Program-made: the position numbers and the translations under genes
Shown: one piece after another, positions 1 through 9,148 of the stretch
Layout of the letters: each line of letters opens with the position of its first letter
How positions within the stretch are numbered: position 1 is the stretch's first letter
The notes under the pieces: generated by a model
Told to the model about the DNA's origin: nothing
Seen by the model: the letters and a program-made list of their open reading frames with translations, nothing else
Database searches by the model: none
From: Arthrobacter sp. CAN_C5
GTDB taxonomy: Bacteria > Actinomycetota > Actinomycetes > Actinomycetales > Micrococcaceae
Direction: 5' to 3'
Length of the DNA stretch: 64,000 nt
NCBI RefSeq assembly: GCF_017875735.1
Contig: NZ_JAGGMZ010000001.1
Location: forward strand, 2,418,001-2,482,000

Positions 1-902
1 ATGAAGTCCACCTCCCCACTGTCGGCGAGGGCGTGGGCCACCTCCACCTGCTGTGCGTTGGGCATCGTCGCGTATTCGTCGCCGACGTGGATCACGGCGA
101 TGACGACGTCTGCGCCTTCGTCCCTGGCCTGCCGGGCCTTGGCGGTCATGGCGGCTGCGTCGATCAGGTCCACCTGCCACGGCTGCTCGGGAATCAGCCC
201 GTTGAGCCCGTAGGTCGCCTGGATGACCGCCACCCGGGCTGCGGGGGTCTGAAGGATCATGACTTCCCCGGAGGATGCCTCATCGGCGTAGGAGCCGGTA
301 TGTTCCAGGCCCAGGCCATCCAGGACACCGAGGGTGCGGTTCAGCCCCTCAGTGCCGGCGTCGATGGTGTGGTTGCTGGCGGTGGTGCAGGCGTCGTAGC
401 CGACGTCACGGGCGGCGTCGAGGATCTGCGGGGGAACGTTGAACTGGGGGTAGCCGCTGAACGGCCCTTCCGGCAACGCCACCGGGGTTTCCATGTGGCA
501 GATTCCCAGATCGGCCTGGTCGAGATACCCGCGCTGCCCGGCGAGCAGTGGTTCAAAATCTAGATCCCCCGTGCCGGCTGTCGCGGCGTCGGCGGCGGCC
601 TGCTCCCACAGTCCCGGGTGGATCAGCAGGTCACCGGTGGCAGCCACGCTGAAACACCTGTCCGCATCACATGGTGGACCTTCGCCCGGCGTGGGTTCGG
701 GTGCGGTGGGCTCGGGTGCCGCCGTCGTGGATGCGGTGGCGGATGATGGGGTCGGCTGGGATGAGGCGGACGACTGGGGTCCCCCGGTCGCCGTCGTCGG
801 CCCCTGCCCGTCCGGGGTGGGGTTCTGCCCCGCCGCCGAGCAGCTGCTGAGCAGCCCGATAGCCAGCGCCGCTCCTGCCAAACTGGTCAAAGTAGCCCGC
901 AC
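1..902 (-). CDS. CapA-family (poly-gamma-glutamate synthesis type) lipoprotein, C-terminus outside window
   Basis: Reading the minus strand from a GTG at 902 gives a lipoprotein signal (hydrophobic stretch ending LLSSC), then a Ser/Thr/Pro/Ala-rich linker to about residue 75, then a CapA/PGA_cap calcineurin-like domain. Visible motifs are ATGDLLIH, ASNHTID and AVIHVGDEY, typical of this metallophosphatase-like fold. An AGGGGG ribosome site lies about 6 bases before the GTG. Established: CapA proteins act outside the membrane in capsule or polyglutamate export or hydrolysis; the substrate here is unknown. The end of the gene is lost at base 1. It is divergent from the peptidase gene at 1028. 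Confidence 0.85.
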   Translation of the reverse strand, partial: MRATLTSLAGAALAIGLLSSCSAAGQNPTPDGQGPTTATGGPQSSASSQPTPSSATASTTAAPEPTAPEPTPGEGPPCDADRCFSVAATGDLLIHPGLWEQAAADAATAGTGDLDFEPLLAGQRGYLDQADLGICHMETPVALPEGPFSGYPQFNVPPQILDAARDVGYDACTTASNHTIDAGTEGLNRTLGVLDGLGLEHTGSYADEASSGEVMILQTPAARVAVIQATYGLNGLIPEQPWQVDLIDAAAMTAKARQARDEGADVVIAVIHVGDEYATMPNAQQVEVAHALADSGEVDF

Positions 903-1027
903 GGCTGACCCCCTCGTCGATGTCCCCCCATGATAAGCCCCGCCAAGCGATCAGGGCCCCGCCGCGCGCCGAAGCGGATCCGCCGGTTGCTGGAGTGCCC
1001 GCCCAGCATGTGTAAGGGTTAGTTGTT

Positions 1028-3037
1028 ATGAGCAACCCTTTCCTTGCACCCAGTACCCTGCCGTATCAGCTCCCACCCTTCGGGCTGGTCCAGGATGACC
1101 ACTACCTGCCGGCTTTCGAGGCGGGGTTCGCCGAGCATCTCGCGGAAATCGAGTCGATCGTGTCCTCGCCGGAGCCGGCGTCCTTCGAGAACACCATTGT
1201 TGCCCTCGAGAAGGCCGGTGCCACCCTACGGCGGGTGGCACTGGTCTTCCACAACAGCTCCTCCGCGCATTCCACCCCCGCCATCCAGGCCCTGGAAACC
1301 GAGATCGCTCCCCGCTACGCGGCGCACGAGGACAACATTTCCCTCAACCGTGGCCTCTTCGACAGGGTCCGGGCGGTGCCGACCGCCGGGCTGGACGCCG
1401 AGGCCGTCCGCCTGGTCGAGGAGTACATCAGGCGGTTCATCCGCGCCGGCGCCCAGCTCGACGACGACGCCCAGGGCAAGCTGCGGGCCCTGAACACCGA
1501 GCTGTCCCAGTTGAGCACCGACTTCCAGCAGCGGCTGCTCAGGGACACCAACAACTCCGCGCTCCTCGTGGACACGGCTGACGAGCTCGCCGGTCTCTCG
1601 GCGGATGACATCGGATCGGCAGCAGCCGCAGCCGAAACCGCAGGCCACCCCGGGAAGTTCCTGCTCACCCTGATCCTGCCGACGGCGCAGCCGGCGATGG
1701 AGACCCTGACCCATCGGGCCACCCGCCAGCGGTTGCATGAGGCGTCGGTCAACCGCGGATTTGCCGACCATGAGAACCGGACCCTGGGCATCGCCGCCCG
1801 GATGGCCGAACTGCGGGCAGACCGGGCCGCACTGCTGGGTTTCGACAGCCACGCTGCGGCTGCCACCGACGACCAGACCGCCCCTTCACTGGATGCCATC
1901 CACCGGATGCTGGGGCAGTTGGCTCCGGCAGCGGTGCGCAACGCGCGGGCCGAGGTGGTGGACCTTGAAGCCGCCGCCGGGCACCCGATCGAGGCGTGGG
2001 ACTGGGCGTACTACTCGGAGAAGGTGCGCGCCGACAAGTTCGACGTCGACCTCGCTGCCCTGCGTCCCTACTTCGAGCTGGAACGGGTGCTGCAGGACGG
2101 CATCTTCTTCGCCGCGAACAAGCTCTACGGCCTCACCTTTTCCGAACGGTCCGATCTCGAGGGCTACCATCCCGAGGTGCGGGTCTGGGAGGTCAGGGAC
2201 GCCGACGGCGGAGACCTGGGCCTGTTCCTCGGCGACTACTACACCCGGGACACCAAGAATGGTGGCGCCTGGATGAACTCCTTCGTCGAGCAGTCGACGC
2301 TGAACGGCACCCACGCCGTCGTCGTCAATAACCTGAACATCCCCAAGCCGCCCGCGGGCGAGCCCACCCTCCTGACGTTCGACCAGGTGGTGACCACGTT
2401 CCACGAGTTTGGGCACGCCCTCCATGGCCTGTTCTCGTCGGTCACCTACCCGACCTTCTCCGGGACTTCCGTGCCCCGGGACTTCGTCGAGTACCCGTCA
2501 CAGGTGAACGAGATGTGGATCCTGTGGCCCGAGGTGGTGGCCAACTATGCCAAGCACTACCAGACGGGTGAGCCGTTGCCGGCGGAGACCGTCGACAAGC
2601 TGCTCGCTGCGCAGGCCTGGGGCGAAGGTTTCGCAACCACCGAGTACCTGGGGGCAGCCCTGCTGGACCTGGCCTGGCATGCGATCCCGGCGGGGACCAC
2701 TGTCGCGGACCCGGTGGAGTTCGAACGGGAGGCACTCACCCAGGCTGGCCTCGACTTCTCCCCCGTTCCGCCGCGGTACCGGACCGGCTATTTCAAGCAC
2801 ATCTTCGCGGGAGGCTACTCGGCCGCCTATTACGCGTACATCTGGAGCGAAGTGCTCGACGCCGACACCGTCGAATGGTTCAAGTCCGCCGGGGGCCTGA
2901 CCCGCGAAAATGGCGACCACTTCAGGACCGAGCTGCTCTCCCGCGGCAACAGCATCGACCCGCTGCAGGCGTTCCGCAACTTCCGCGGCCGCGACGCCCT
3001 GATCGACCCGCTCCTCACCCGCCGCGGGCTGGCCTAG
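1028..3037 (+). CDS. M3-family zinc metallopeptidase (peptidyl-dipeptidase Dcp / oligopeptidase A type)
   Basis: A 669-aa protein, the usual length for the M3A family (thimet oligopeptidase, Dcp, PrlC). The zinc motif HEFGH is at residues 459-463, with the second ligand region in WILWPEVVANY and the substrate loop RYRTGYFKHIFAGGYSAAYYAY near the C-terminus, all family hallmarks. No signal peptide is visible, so it probably degrades peptides in the cytoplasm. It starts at ATG 1028 after a short divergent spacer from the CapA gene. The GNAT gene follows after 6 bases, so the two are probably cotranscribed. Dcp versus OpdA cannot be decided from sequence alone. Confidence 0.93.
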   Translation: MSNPFLAPSTLPYQLPPFGLVQDDHYLPAFEAGFAEHLAEIESIVSSPEPASFENTIVALEKAGATLRRVALVFHNSSSAHSTPAIQALETEIAPRYAAHEDNISLNRGLFDRVRAVPTAGLDAEAVRLVEEYIRRFIRAGAQLDDDAQGKLRALNTELSQLSTDFQQRLLRDTNNSALLVDTADELAGLSADDIGSAAAAAETAGHPGKFLLTLILPTAQPAMETLTHRATRQRLHEASVNRGFADHENRTLGIAARMAELRADRAALLGFDSHAAAATDDQTAPSLDAIHRMLGQLAPAAVRNARAEVVDLEAAAGHPIEAWDWAYYSEKVRADKFDVDLAALRPYFELERVLQDGIFFAANKLYGLTFSERSDLEGYHPEVRVWEVRDADGGDLGLFLGDYYTRDTKNGGAWMNSFVEQSTLNGTHAVVVNNLNIPKPPAGEPTLLTFDQVVTTFHEFGHALHGLFSSVTYPTFSGTSVPRDFVEYPSQVNEMWILWPEVVANYAKHYQTGEPLPAETVDKLLAAQAWGEGFATTEYLGAALLDLAWHAIPAGTTVADPVEFEREALTQAGLDFSPVPPRYRTGYFKHIFAGGYSAAYYAYIWSEVLDADTVEWFKSAGGLTRENGDHFRTELLSRGNSIDPLQAFRNFRGRDALIDPLLTRRGLA

Positions 3038-3043
3038 AAAACC

Positions 3044-3754
3044 ATGGTCACCATCGCGGCGTGCCAGCGCCTGCAACGTTCCTGGTTCGCCGCGGTGTCC
3101 TCGGCCACGGGCGGTCGCATGTTCACTACCCACGGGTCGGAGTGGGTCTGGCTTCCCGCGCGCCGGGAACTGATCCTGCTCTTCCCGCTGGAAATCTCGC
3201 CGGCCGGGATCCGGCCAGCCCTCGCCGAGGCGACCAGGTTGGGCGCCCACCGGGTGGGCGCCTGGCTGGGCGGTGGCGTCAAGGGTTCGCCCTTGACCGG
3301 GCTGGGTTTCAGCCCGGGGTGGCAACCCTGGTGGATGGCCGCCAGGGTTCAGGATCCGGCAGCGTACGACGACGCCGCCGCGACCCTCACCACCGAGGTC
3401 CCCGACTACCGCGGGCCACTGCTCCAGGAGCTGCGGGTGGTGCGGTCCCAGCCTCGTCAGGCGTGGCACGCAGAAGCGAGGGTGGACGGCTCCATTGCGG
3501 GCGCCGGGTACTCGTTCTACCCGTCGGGGGTTTCGGGTTTGAAGGGGCTGGGCGGCATCTTCACTATGGAGGTGCTGCCGGAGTACCAGCGACGTGGCCT
3601 GGGGACTGCGCTGCTGAGCCGGCTAAGCACCGCCGCTGCCGCCTCGGGTGCCGAAAACCTCGCACTGAACGCGACGCCGCAGGGTTTTGAGCTGTATTCG
3701 CGCCGGGGATTCGAGCTGATCGGCCGGGGTCAGACGTACTGGCTGGAGCTGTAG
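3044..3754 (+). CDS. GNAT-family N-acetyltransferase
   Basis: A 236-aa protein with a C-terminal GNAT fold. The acetyl-CoA pyrophosphate loop is seen as Q182-R-R-G-L-G-T, preceded by the beta-strand FTMEVLPEY and followed by an ATPQGFELYSRRGFE segment typical of the domain end. The first ~130 residues are a less conserved Trp-rich region not assigned to a family. It starts 6 bases after the M3 peptidase stop, so it is probably in the same transcript. The acceptor substrate is unknown. A strong hairpin terminator follows the stop. Confidence 0.85.
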   Translation: MVTIAACQRLQRSWFAAVSSATGGRMFTTHGSEWVWLPARRELILLFPLEISPAGIRPALAEATRLGAHRVGAWLGGGVKGSPLTGLGFSPGWQPWWMAARVQDPAAYDDAAATLTTEVPDYRGPLLQELRVVRSQPRQAWHAEARVDGSIAGAGYSFYPSGVSGLKGLGGIFTMEVLPEYQRRGLGTALLSRLSTAAAASGAENLALNATPQGFELYSRRGFELIGRGQTYWLEL

Positions 3755-3763
3755 GCCACCTAC

Positions 3764-3797
3764 AAATGCGGACCACCCCTAAGGGCGGTCCGCATTT
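3764..3797. terminator. Bidirectional hairpin terminator
   Basis: An 11-bp perfect stem (AAATGCGGACC at 3764-3774 with GGTCCGCATTT at 3787-3797) separates the convergent GNAT and pdxS genes. The A-rich start and T-rich end of the stem would suit termination from both sides. Confidence 0.8.
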
Positions 3798-3819
3798 GGG
3801 TGTACTGGTTGGTGAACTG

Positions 3820-4734
3820 TTACCAGCCGCGCTCTGCGAGGCGGTGTGGCTCCGGGATTTCGTCGACGTTGATACCGACCATTGCCTCGCCGAGGCCACG
3901 GGATACCTTGGCGATCATGTCGGGATCGTCGTGGAAGGTGGTCGCCTTCACGATCGCCGCCGCACGCTCGGCCGGGTTGCCGGATTTGAAGATGCCCGAG
4001 CCCACGAAGACCCCGTCAGCGCCGAGCTGCATCATCATCGCGGCGTCGGACGGGGTGGCGATGCCGCCGGCGGTGAAGAGCACCACCGGGAGCTTGCCGG
4101 TACGGGCAACCTCCTTGACCAGGTCAAAGGGTGCCTGCAGTTCCTTGGCGGCCACGTACAACTCGTCCTCAGCCATCGAGGACAGGCGCAGGATCTCGGA
4201 ACGGATCTTCCGCATGTGCATGGTGGCGTTCGAGACGTCGCCGGTACCTGCCTCGCCCTTGGACCTGATCATCGCGGCACCCTCGTTGAGGCGGCGCAGC
4301 GCCTCGCCCAGATTGGTGGCGCCGCAGACGAAAGGAACAGTGAACTTCCACTTGTCGATGTGGTTGGCGTAGTCGGCCGGGGTCAATACCTCGGACTCGT
4401 CAATGTAGTCGACGCCGAGGGACTGCAGCACCTGTGCCTCAACGAAGTGGCCGATCCGGGCTTTGGCCATCACCGGGATGGAGACCGCCTCGATGATGCT
4501 GTCGATCATGTCAGGGTCGCTCATCCGTGACACGCCGCCCTGCGCCCTGATATCGGCAGGTACGCGCTCCAGGGCCATGACGGCTACGGCGCCGGCATCT
4601 TCAGCGATGCGCGCCTGCTCGGCAGTGACAACGTCCATGATGACGCCGCCCTTGAGCATTTCAGCCATGCCGCGCTTGACCCGGCTGCTGCCGGTCACGG
4701 GCGCGGTTGTCGAAGTTTCTTCAACGGTGGACAC
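3820..4734 (-). CDS. pdxS: Pyridoxal 5'-phosphate synthase, PdxS lyase subunit
   Basis: A 304-aa TIM-barrel protein, normal length for PdxS/PDX1. It condenses ribose 5-phosphate, glyceraldehyde 3-phosphate and ammonia to PLP. Visible hallmarks are [10 protein letters not shown]-like N-terminus, [11 protein letters not shown], the catalytic-lysine strand [20 protein letters not shown] and [26 protein letters not shown]. The start is GTG 4734 with AGGGG 6 bases upstream. It follows pgsA after 69 AT-rich bases that could hold its own promoter. Unusually, no pdxT glutaminase gene lies beside it; a terminator and an opposing gene follow. Confidence 0.96.
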   Translation of the reverse strand: MSTVEETSTTAPVTGSSRVKRGMAEMLKGGVIMDVVTAEQARIAEDAGAVAVMALERVPADIRAQGGVSRMSDPDMIDSIIEAVSIPVMAKARIGHFVEAQVLQSLGVDYIDESEVLTPADYANHIDKWKFTVPFVCGATNLGEALRRLNEGAAMIRSKGEAGTGDVSNATMHMRKIRSEILRLSSMAEDELYVAAKELQAPFDLVKEVARTGKLPVVLFTAGGIATPSDAAMMMQLGADGVFVGSGIFKSGNPAERAAAIVKATTFHDDPDMIAKVSRGLGEAMVGINVDEIPEPHRLAERGW

Positions 4735-4803
4735 AATTCGCCCCTAAAGTTAGGTAAAAAGATAACAATTAATAATACGCCCGCGACGGACCGGTATCTG
4801 CCG

Positions 4804-5424
4804 CTAGTGGCTTCCGCTGGAGGCCATCGCCTGTTTGTGGACAGCCGCTACCCGCTGGATCACTGTGGCCGTGCTCGCAAGAGCCAGCAGAATCAGCACC
4901 GTGAGCAGTACCACTTCGGGGAGTCCCAACCCGGTCAGGCCGGTCACCACCAGCACCGACACCAGCCGTTCGGCGCGTTCGGCGATGCCAACGTTGGCGG
5001 TGAAGCCCAGCGATTCGGCCTTCGCCCGCGCATAGGACACGAGCATCCCGAGGACGAGGCACGCCAGCGCGGCAATCGCAATGGGGGCGTTGTCTCCGCC
5101 GCCGAAGAACCAGATGGCCACCCCGGCGAACAGGGCGCCATCAGCAATCCGGTCGAGGGTCGAATCGAGGAAGTTTCCCCAGGTCCCTCCCGCACCCTTG
5201 ATGCGAGCCATGATGCCGTCCACCAGGTCGGAGAACACGAACACCGTGATGAACACCGTCCCCCAGAACAGTTCGCCCATCGGGTAGAACACCAGCGCAC
5301 CGACGACGACGCCGAGGGTGCCGACAATGGTCACCGCGTCAGGCGAGACTCCCCATTTGAGGAGCAGCTTAGCCAGGGGGCTGAACAGCGAGGTGAAGAA
5401 CCTGCGCGCGTACTTATTCAGCAT
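4804..5424 (-). CDS. pgsA: CDP-alcohol phosphatidyltransferase (phosphatidylinositol-phosphate synthase type)
   Basis: A 206-aa multi-pass membrane enzyme with the full CDP-alcohol motif D-G-x2-A-R-x8-G-x3-D-x3-D (DGIMARIKGAGGTWGNFLD then STLD). In actinobacteria the gene linked to thrS and the HIT gene makes phosphatidylinositol phosphate, the first step to PI and PI mannosides (inference from synteny). The ATG at 5424 overlaps the end of the HIT gene by 11 bases, indicating translational coupling; a longer reading frame upstream is not needed. The PI-mannoside acyltransferase and PimA genes that often follow are absent here. Confidence 0.88.
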   Translation of the reverse strand: MLNKYARRFFTSLFSPLAKLLLKWGVSPDAVTIVGTLGVVVGALVFYPMGELFWGTVFITVFVFSDLVDGIMARIKGAGGTWGNFLDSTLDRIADGALFAGVAIWFFGGGDNAPIAIAALACLVLGMLVSYARAKAESLGFTANVGIAERAERLVSVLVVTGLTGLGLPEVVLLTVLILLALASTATVIQRVAAVHKQAMASSGSH

Positions 5425-6064
5425 CGGTGCCACCGGCCTGCCCGGTCTTCTCGCCCGATGGCGCGACCCCTGACGGCTGGGGCCAGGCGTCAGCCATCTG
5501 GGTCCGCACCTCATCCAATGTCTGGGTGATTGCCTTGGTCTGGGCGATGATCGGCAGGAAGTTCCCGTCGCCGCCCCACCGCGGCACCACGTGCTGGTGC
5601 AGGTGCGCTGCGATTCCGGCGCCTCCGGTTATTCCCTGGTTCATTCCGAGGTTGAATCCGGTGGCCTTGGCCACCTCCCGCAGCACGCGCATCGCCGTCT
5701 GGGTGAGCTCGGCGATTTCGATGGTCTCGGCGGTGTCGACGTCGGTGTAGTCGGGAACGTGGCGGTACGGGCAGATCAGCAGGTGACCCGGGTTGTACGG
5801 GAACAAGTTGAGGATCACGTAGGCGTACGTGCCGCGGTGCACGATGAGGGATTCCTCGTCGGTACGCGACGGTGCCACACAGAACGGGCAGTCCTTGTCC
5901 TTGAACTGGGATTGGCCGCCCTTGATGTAGGCCATCCGGTGCGGAGTCCACAGGCGCTGGAAAGCGTCGGGCACCCCGGCAAGCTCGAAGTCGTCCCTTA
6001 CGTCGTCGTCGCCGGGATAATTCCCGTCGGCGTTCGCCCCGTCAGCCCCCGTAGTACCTTCCAT
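5414..6064 (-). CDS. HIT-domain nucleotide-binding protein (Ap4A phosphorylase-like)
   Basis: A 216-aa protein with the histidine triad HLHQH at residues 154-158 followed by VVPRW, and a CPFC pair at about residues 59-62 that may bind metal. Actinobacterial homologues at this locus have Ap4A phosphorylase activity (family knowledge). It lies between thrS (5-base gap upstream) and pgsA (11-base overlap downstream), so it is part of a thrS-HIT-pgsA transcript. The N-terminal ~30 residues are acidic and poorly conserved. Confidence 0.9.
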   Translation of the reverse strand: MEGTTGADGANADGNYPGDDDVRDDFELAGVPDAFQRLWTPHRMAYIKGGQSQFKDKDCPFCVAPSRTDEESLIVHRGTYAYVILNLFPYNPGHLLICPYRHVPDYTDVDTAETIEIAELTQTAMRVLREVAKATGFNLGMNQGITGGAGIAAHLHQHVVPRWGGDGNFLPIIAQTKAITQTLDEVRTQMADAWPQPSGVAPSGEKTGQAGGTDAE

Positions 6065-6069
6065 ACGTT

Positions 6070-8085
6070 TTACTTATCCCGATTCCGGACAGCCTCGACA
6101 ATGCGCCCGACTGCCTCGTCGACCGGCACCTGGTTGTCCTGGCTGCCGTCCCGGAACCTGAACGATACGGCTCCGGCGTCCTGGTCGTCGCCGCCAGCGA
6201 TCAGGACAAAGGGAACCTTTTCCTTGCTCGCAGTGCGGATTTTTTTCGGGAACCGGTCGGTGCCGATGTCCACCTGAGCTCGGATGCCCTCTGCCTTAAG
6301 CTTGTCGACGACGTCGAACAGGTACTCGTTGAAGGCTTCGGCGACCGGGATGGCCAGCACCTGTACGGGTGCCAGCCAGGCCGGGAACGCACCGGCGTAG
6401 TGCTCCGTGAGCACCCCCATGAAACGTTCAATCGAGCCAAACAACGCACGGTGGATCATGACCGGGCGCTGACGGGTTCCGTCGGCCGCCTGATACTCCA
6501 GTCCGAACCGTTCCGGCAGGTTGAAGTCCAGCTGGATGGTGGACATCTGCCAGGTGCGGCCAATGGCGTCGCGGGCCTGAACGGAGATTTTGGGACCGTA
6601 GAACGCAGCTCCGCCTGGATCGGGACGCAGTTCAAGCCCTGAGGCCTCGCCCACCTCGGCGAGGGTCCGGGTTGCTTCGTCCCAGATCTCATCCGAGCCC
6701 ACCGACTTTTCGGGGTTCTTGGTGGAGAGCTCCAGGTAGAAATCGTCCAGCCCGTAATCCTTGAGCAGGCCGAGCACAAAGTTGAGAGTCTCGGTGAGCT
6801 CGTCCTTCATCTGCTCGCGGGTGCAGTAGATATGGGCGTCATCCTGGGTCATGCCGCGCACCCGCGTCAGCCCGTGCACCACACCTGACTTTTCGTACCG
6901 GTAGACGGATCCGAACTCGAACATGCGCAGCGGCAGCTCGCGGTAGGACCGGCCCCGGGACTTGAAGATCAGGTTGTGCATGGGGCAGTTCATTGGCTTG
7001 AGGTAGTAATCCTGGCCCGGCTTGCGCACGGTGCCGTCCTCGTTGAGTTCCTCGTCGACGTGCATCGCCGGGAACATGCCGTCGCGGTACCAGTCCAGGT
7101 GGCCCGACACTTCGTAGAGGTGGCCCTTCGTGATGTGGGGCGTGTAGACGAACTCGTAGCCTGCGTCGACGTGGCGCTGGCGTGAGTAGTCCTCCATCGC
7201 CTTGCGGATGATTCCGCCCTTGGGGTGGAATACGGGCAGGCCAGAGCCCAGCTCGTCGGGGAAGGAAAACAGGTCCAGTTCGGTGCCGAGCTTGCGGTGG
7301 TCGCGGCGCTCCGCTTCGGCAATGCGCTCCTGGTAGGCCTTGAGTTCGTCCTTGGTGGGCCAGGCGGTGCCGTAGATGCGCTGCAGCTGCGGGTTCTTCT
7401 CACTGCCGCGCCAGTACGCGGCGGCCGAGCGGGTCAGAGCGTAGGCATTGGAGATGAGCTTGGTGTTGGGCAGGTGCGGGCCGCGGCACAGATCTTTCCA
7501 GACGACGTCGCCGCTCTTGCGGTCGATGTTGTCGTAGATGGTCAATTCCCCAGCGCCGACCTCGACCGAGGCGCCGTCGTCGTCGGTGATGTCTCCCGAA
7601 CCGCCCTTGAGGCCGATCAGTTCCAGCTTGTAGGGCTCGTTGGCCATCGCTTCGCGGGCTTCGGCCTCGGTCGCGACGCGGCGAACGAACAGCTGGTTGC
7701 TGTTGACGATCTTCAGCATCATCTTCTCGAGCTGCTTCAGGTCTTCCGGCGTGAAGGGGGTGTCGACGTCGAAGTCGAAGTAGAAGCCGTCAGTGATGTA
7801 CGGCCCGATGCCCAGTTTGGCGCCGGGGCGCAACTGCTGCACTGCCTGCGCCATCACGTGGGCAGCCGAGTGGCGCAACACTTCGAGGCCCTCGGGCGAT
7901 CCGATAGTGATGGGTTCGACCGTGGCACCGGCGGGGATTGGCTGATCCAGGTCCACCAATTCGCCATCAACGCGGACGACGACGACGTCGCGGCGGTCGG
8001 CGAACAAGTCAACGCCGGTAGTGCCCGTAGTCACCTGGTGCTCTTCGCCGTCGACGAGGAGGGTGATAAGGGAAGGCGCTGACAC
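6070..8085 (-). CDS. thrS: Threonine--tRNA ligase
   Basis: A 671-aa class II aminoacyl-tRNA synthetase. An N-terminal TGS domain (about residues 1-70) and editing domain are followed by the catalytic core with [12 protein letters not shown] and the motif-2 region [16 protein letters not shown], then a C-terminal anticodon-binding domain ([20 protein letters not shown]). The start is GTG 8085 with TAGGAG 6 bases upstream. It is the first gene of the thrS-HIT-pgsA(-pdxS) run. I saw no T-box in the ~130 bases upstream. Confidence 0.98.
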   Translation of the reverse strand: MSAPSLITLLVDGEEHQVTTGTTGVDLFADRRDVVVVRVDGELVDLDQPIPAGATVEPITIGSPEGLEVLRHSAAHVMAQAVQQLRPGAKLGIGPYITDGFYFDFDVDTPFTPEDLKQLEKMMLKIVNSNQLFVRRVATEAEAREAMANEPYKLELIGLKGGSGDITDDDGASVEVGAGELTIYDNIDRKSGDVVWKDLCRGPHLPNTKLISNAYALTRSAAAYWRGSEKNPQLQRIYGTAWPTKDELKAYQERIAEAERRDHRKLGTELDLFSFPDELGSGLPVFHPKGGIIRKAMEDYSRQRHVDAGYEFVYTPHITKGHLYEVSGHLDWYRDGMFPAMHVDEELNEDGTVRKPGQDYYLKPMNCPMHNLIFKSRGRSYRELPLRMFEFGSVYRYEKSGVVHGLTRVRGMTQDDAHIYCTREQMKDELTETLNFVLGLLKDYGLDDFYLELSTKNPEKSVGSDEIWDEATRTLAEVGEASGLELRPDPGGAAFYGPKISVQARDAIGRTWQMSTIQLDFNLPERFGLEYQAADGTRQRPVMIHRALFGSIERFMGVLTEHYAGAFPAWLAPVQVLAIPVAEAFNEYLFDVVDKLKAEGIRAQVDIGTDRFPKKIRTASKEKVPFVLIAGGDDQDAGAVSFRFRDGSQDNQVPVDEAVGRIVEAVRNRDK

Positions 8086-8213
8086 AGTGGTCTCCTAGCA
8101 AAGGTGGTGCGGTGGGTTAACTCTCTGATGGTATCCGCTGCGCCTGAAGCGACCAACAACCCGGCCAGCGCGCGCCGGTGCTGAACCTTCGAAAGTGTCA
8201 GTAGGATCAACTC

Positions 8214-8651
8214 ATGAAACCTCAGGTCACAGTTATTACGCTGGGTGTCCGGAACCTTGATACCTCCTACGCTTTTTATGCAACGGCTCTTGGCTGGGAG
8301 CCCCTCGTCTACGTCCCTGACGAGGTGGCGTTCTTCCAGGTGGGTCAGGGGCTGGTGCTGTCGCTCTTCCGTGCCGATCACCTGGCTGCGGAGGCCGGAG
8401 GTATTGGCCACGGTCTGATCGCTCCACCGCTCACCCTGGGCCACAACGTCGATTCACCGGAAGAGGTGGATGCGGTTCTCCAGACGGTTCTCAGTGCTGG
8501 TGCGGAATTGGTCGCGGAGGGCACCGCCATGAGCTGGGGCGGCTACTCGGGTTATTTTGCCGATCCGGACGGCTTCCATTGGGAGGTGTGCCACAACCCG
8601 GGCCTGACAGTGGCTGACGACGGGACCGTCGCGCTCCGGGAGATCGTCTGA
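8214..8651 (+). CDS. VOC-family (glyoxalase/bleomycin-resistance fold) protein
   Basis: A 145-aa single-domain VOC protein: start VITLGVRNLDTSYAFYATALGWEPL, middle VAFFQVGQGLVLSLF and end GYFADPDGFHWEVCHNP, the usual beta-alpha-beta-beta-beta pattern with metal-site candidates. The substrate is unknown. It is divergent from thrS with ~128 bases between. It stands alone; a 139-base gap separates it from the mycoredoxin gene. Confidence 0.85.
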   Translation: MKPQVTVITLGVRNLDTSYAFYATALGWEPLVYVPDEVAFFQVGQGLVLSLFRADHLAAEAGGIGHGLIAPPLTLGHNVDSPEEVDAVLQTVLSAGAELVAEGTAMSWGGYSGYFADPDGFHWEVCHNPGLTVADDGTVALREIV

Positions 8652-8790
8652 TCCGTCAGCGGCCCACTACCAACTACCGACTCGGAATCTAAACGTCCCC
8701 ACATGTGTTGAACCCTGTGTACGCGAATCATTGCGTATCCGTGCAAGACGTTCCTGCCTTGCCGCCACCAACAATTCCTGAAGGAGCACC

Positions 8791-9048
8791 GTGGATTACA
8801 CCCCCGATGCCGGCTCGATCACCATGTTCTCCACCAGCTGGTGCGGATACTGCCGCCGGCTGAAGAAGCAGCTTGACGCCAAGGGTGTCGGCTACACAGA
8901 GATCAACATCGAAGAGGTTGAAGGCACCGCAGCACTGGTGGAATCCCTTAACGGTGGCAACCAGACGGTCCCGACGGTGTTGTTCCCCGACGGTACTGCC
9001 GCCACCAATCCTTCAGTCTCCGATGTGATGGCACGGCTCGGTAGCTAG
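8791..9048 (+). CDS. mrx1: Mycoredoxin (glutaredoxin-like, CGYC)
   Basis: An 85-aa glutaredoxin-fold protein. The active site WCGYC has its cysteines at residues 18 and 21, and the TVP cis-proline is near residues 59-61. The CGYC motif with SW before it and RRLK after it is characteristic of mycoredoxin-1, which reduces mycothiol mixed disulfides with mycothiol as cofactor. It starts at GTG 8791 behind AAGGAG. Its presence implies a mycothiol-making host, in line with the mycothiol-dependent dehydrogenase gene at 11041. Confidence 0.88.
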   Translation: MDYTPDAGSITMFSTSWCGYCRRLKKQLDAKGVGYTEINIEEVEGTAALVESLNGGNQTVPTVLFPDGTAATNPSVSDVMARLGS

Positions 9049-9072
9049 TCGTCCCCGGCGCCCAGTCCACGC

Positions 9073-9104
9073 CGTCGCCCTTGCAGTACCTTGCGGGGGC
9101 GACG
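9073..9104. terminator. Possible hairpin terminator after mycoredoxin gene
   Basis: An 8-bp stem CGTCGCCC / GGGCGACG with a 16-base loop lies in the 100 bases between the mycoredoxin stop and the convergent DUF222 gene stop. There is no clear U-tract, so the call is tentative. Confidence 0.4.
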
Positions 9105-9148
9105 CTCACCTGATCGCGCGTCCGCTTCTCACCACACCGATTTACCTG

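Noticed and set aside
2498-3469. 323-codon minus-strand frame opposite the peptidase and GNAT genes
   Set aside because: It spans two real plus-strand genes and has no start context or recognisable fold.
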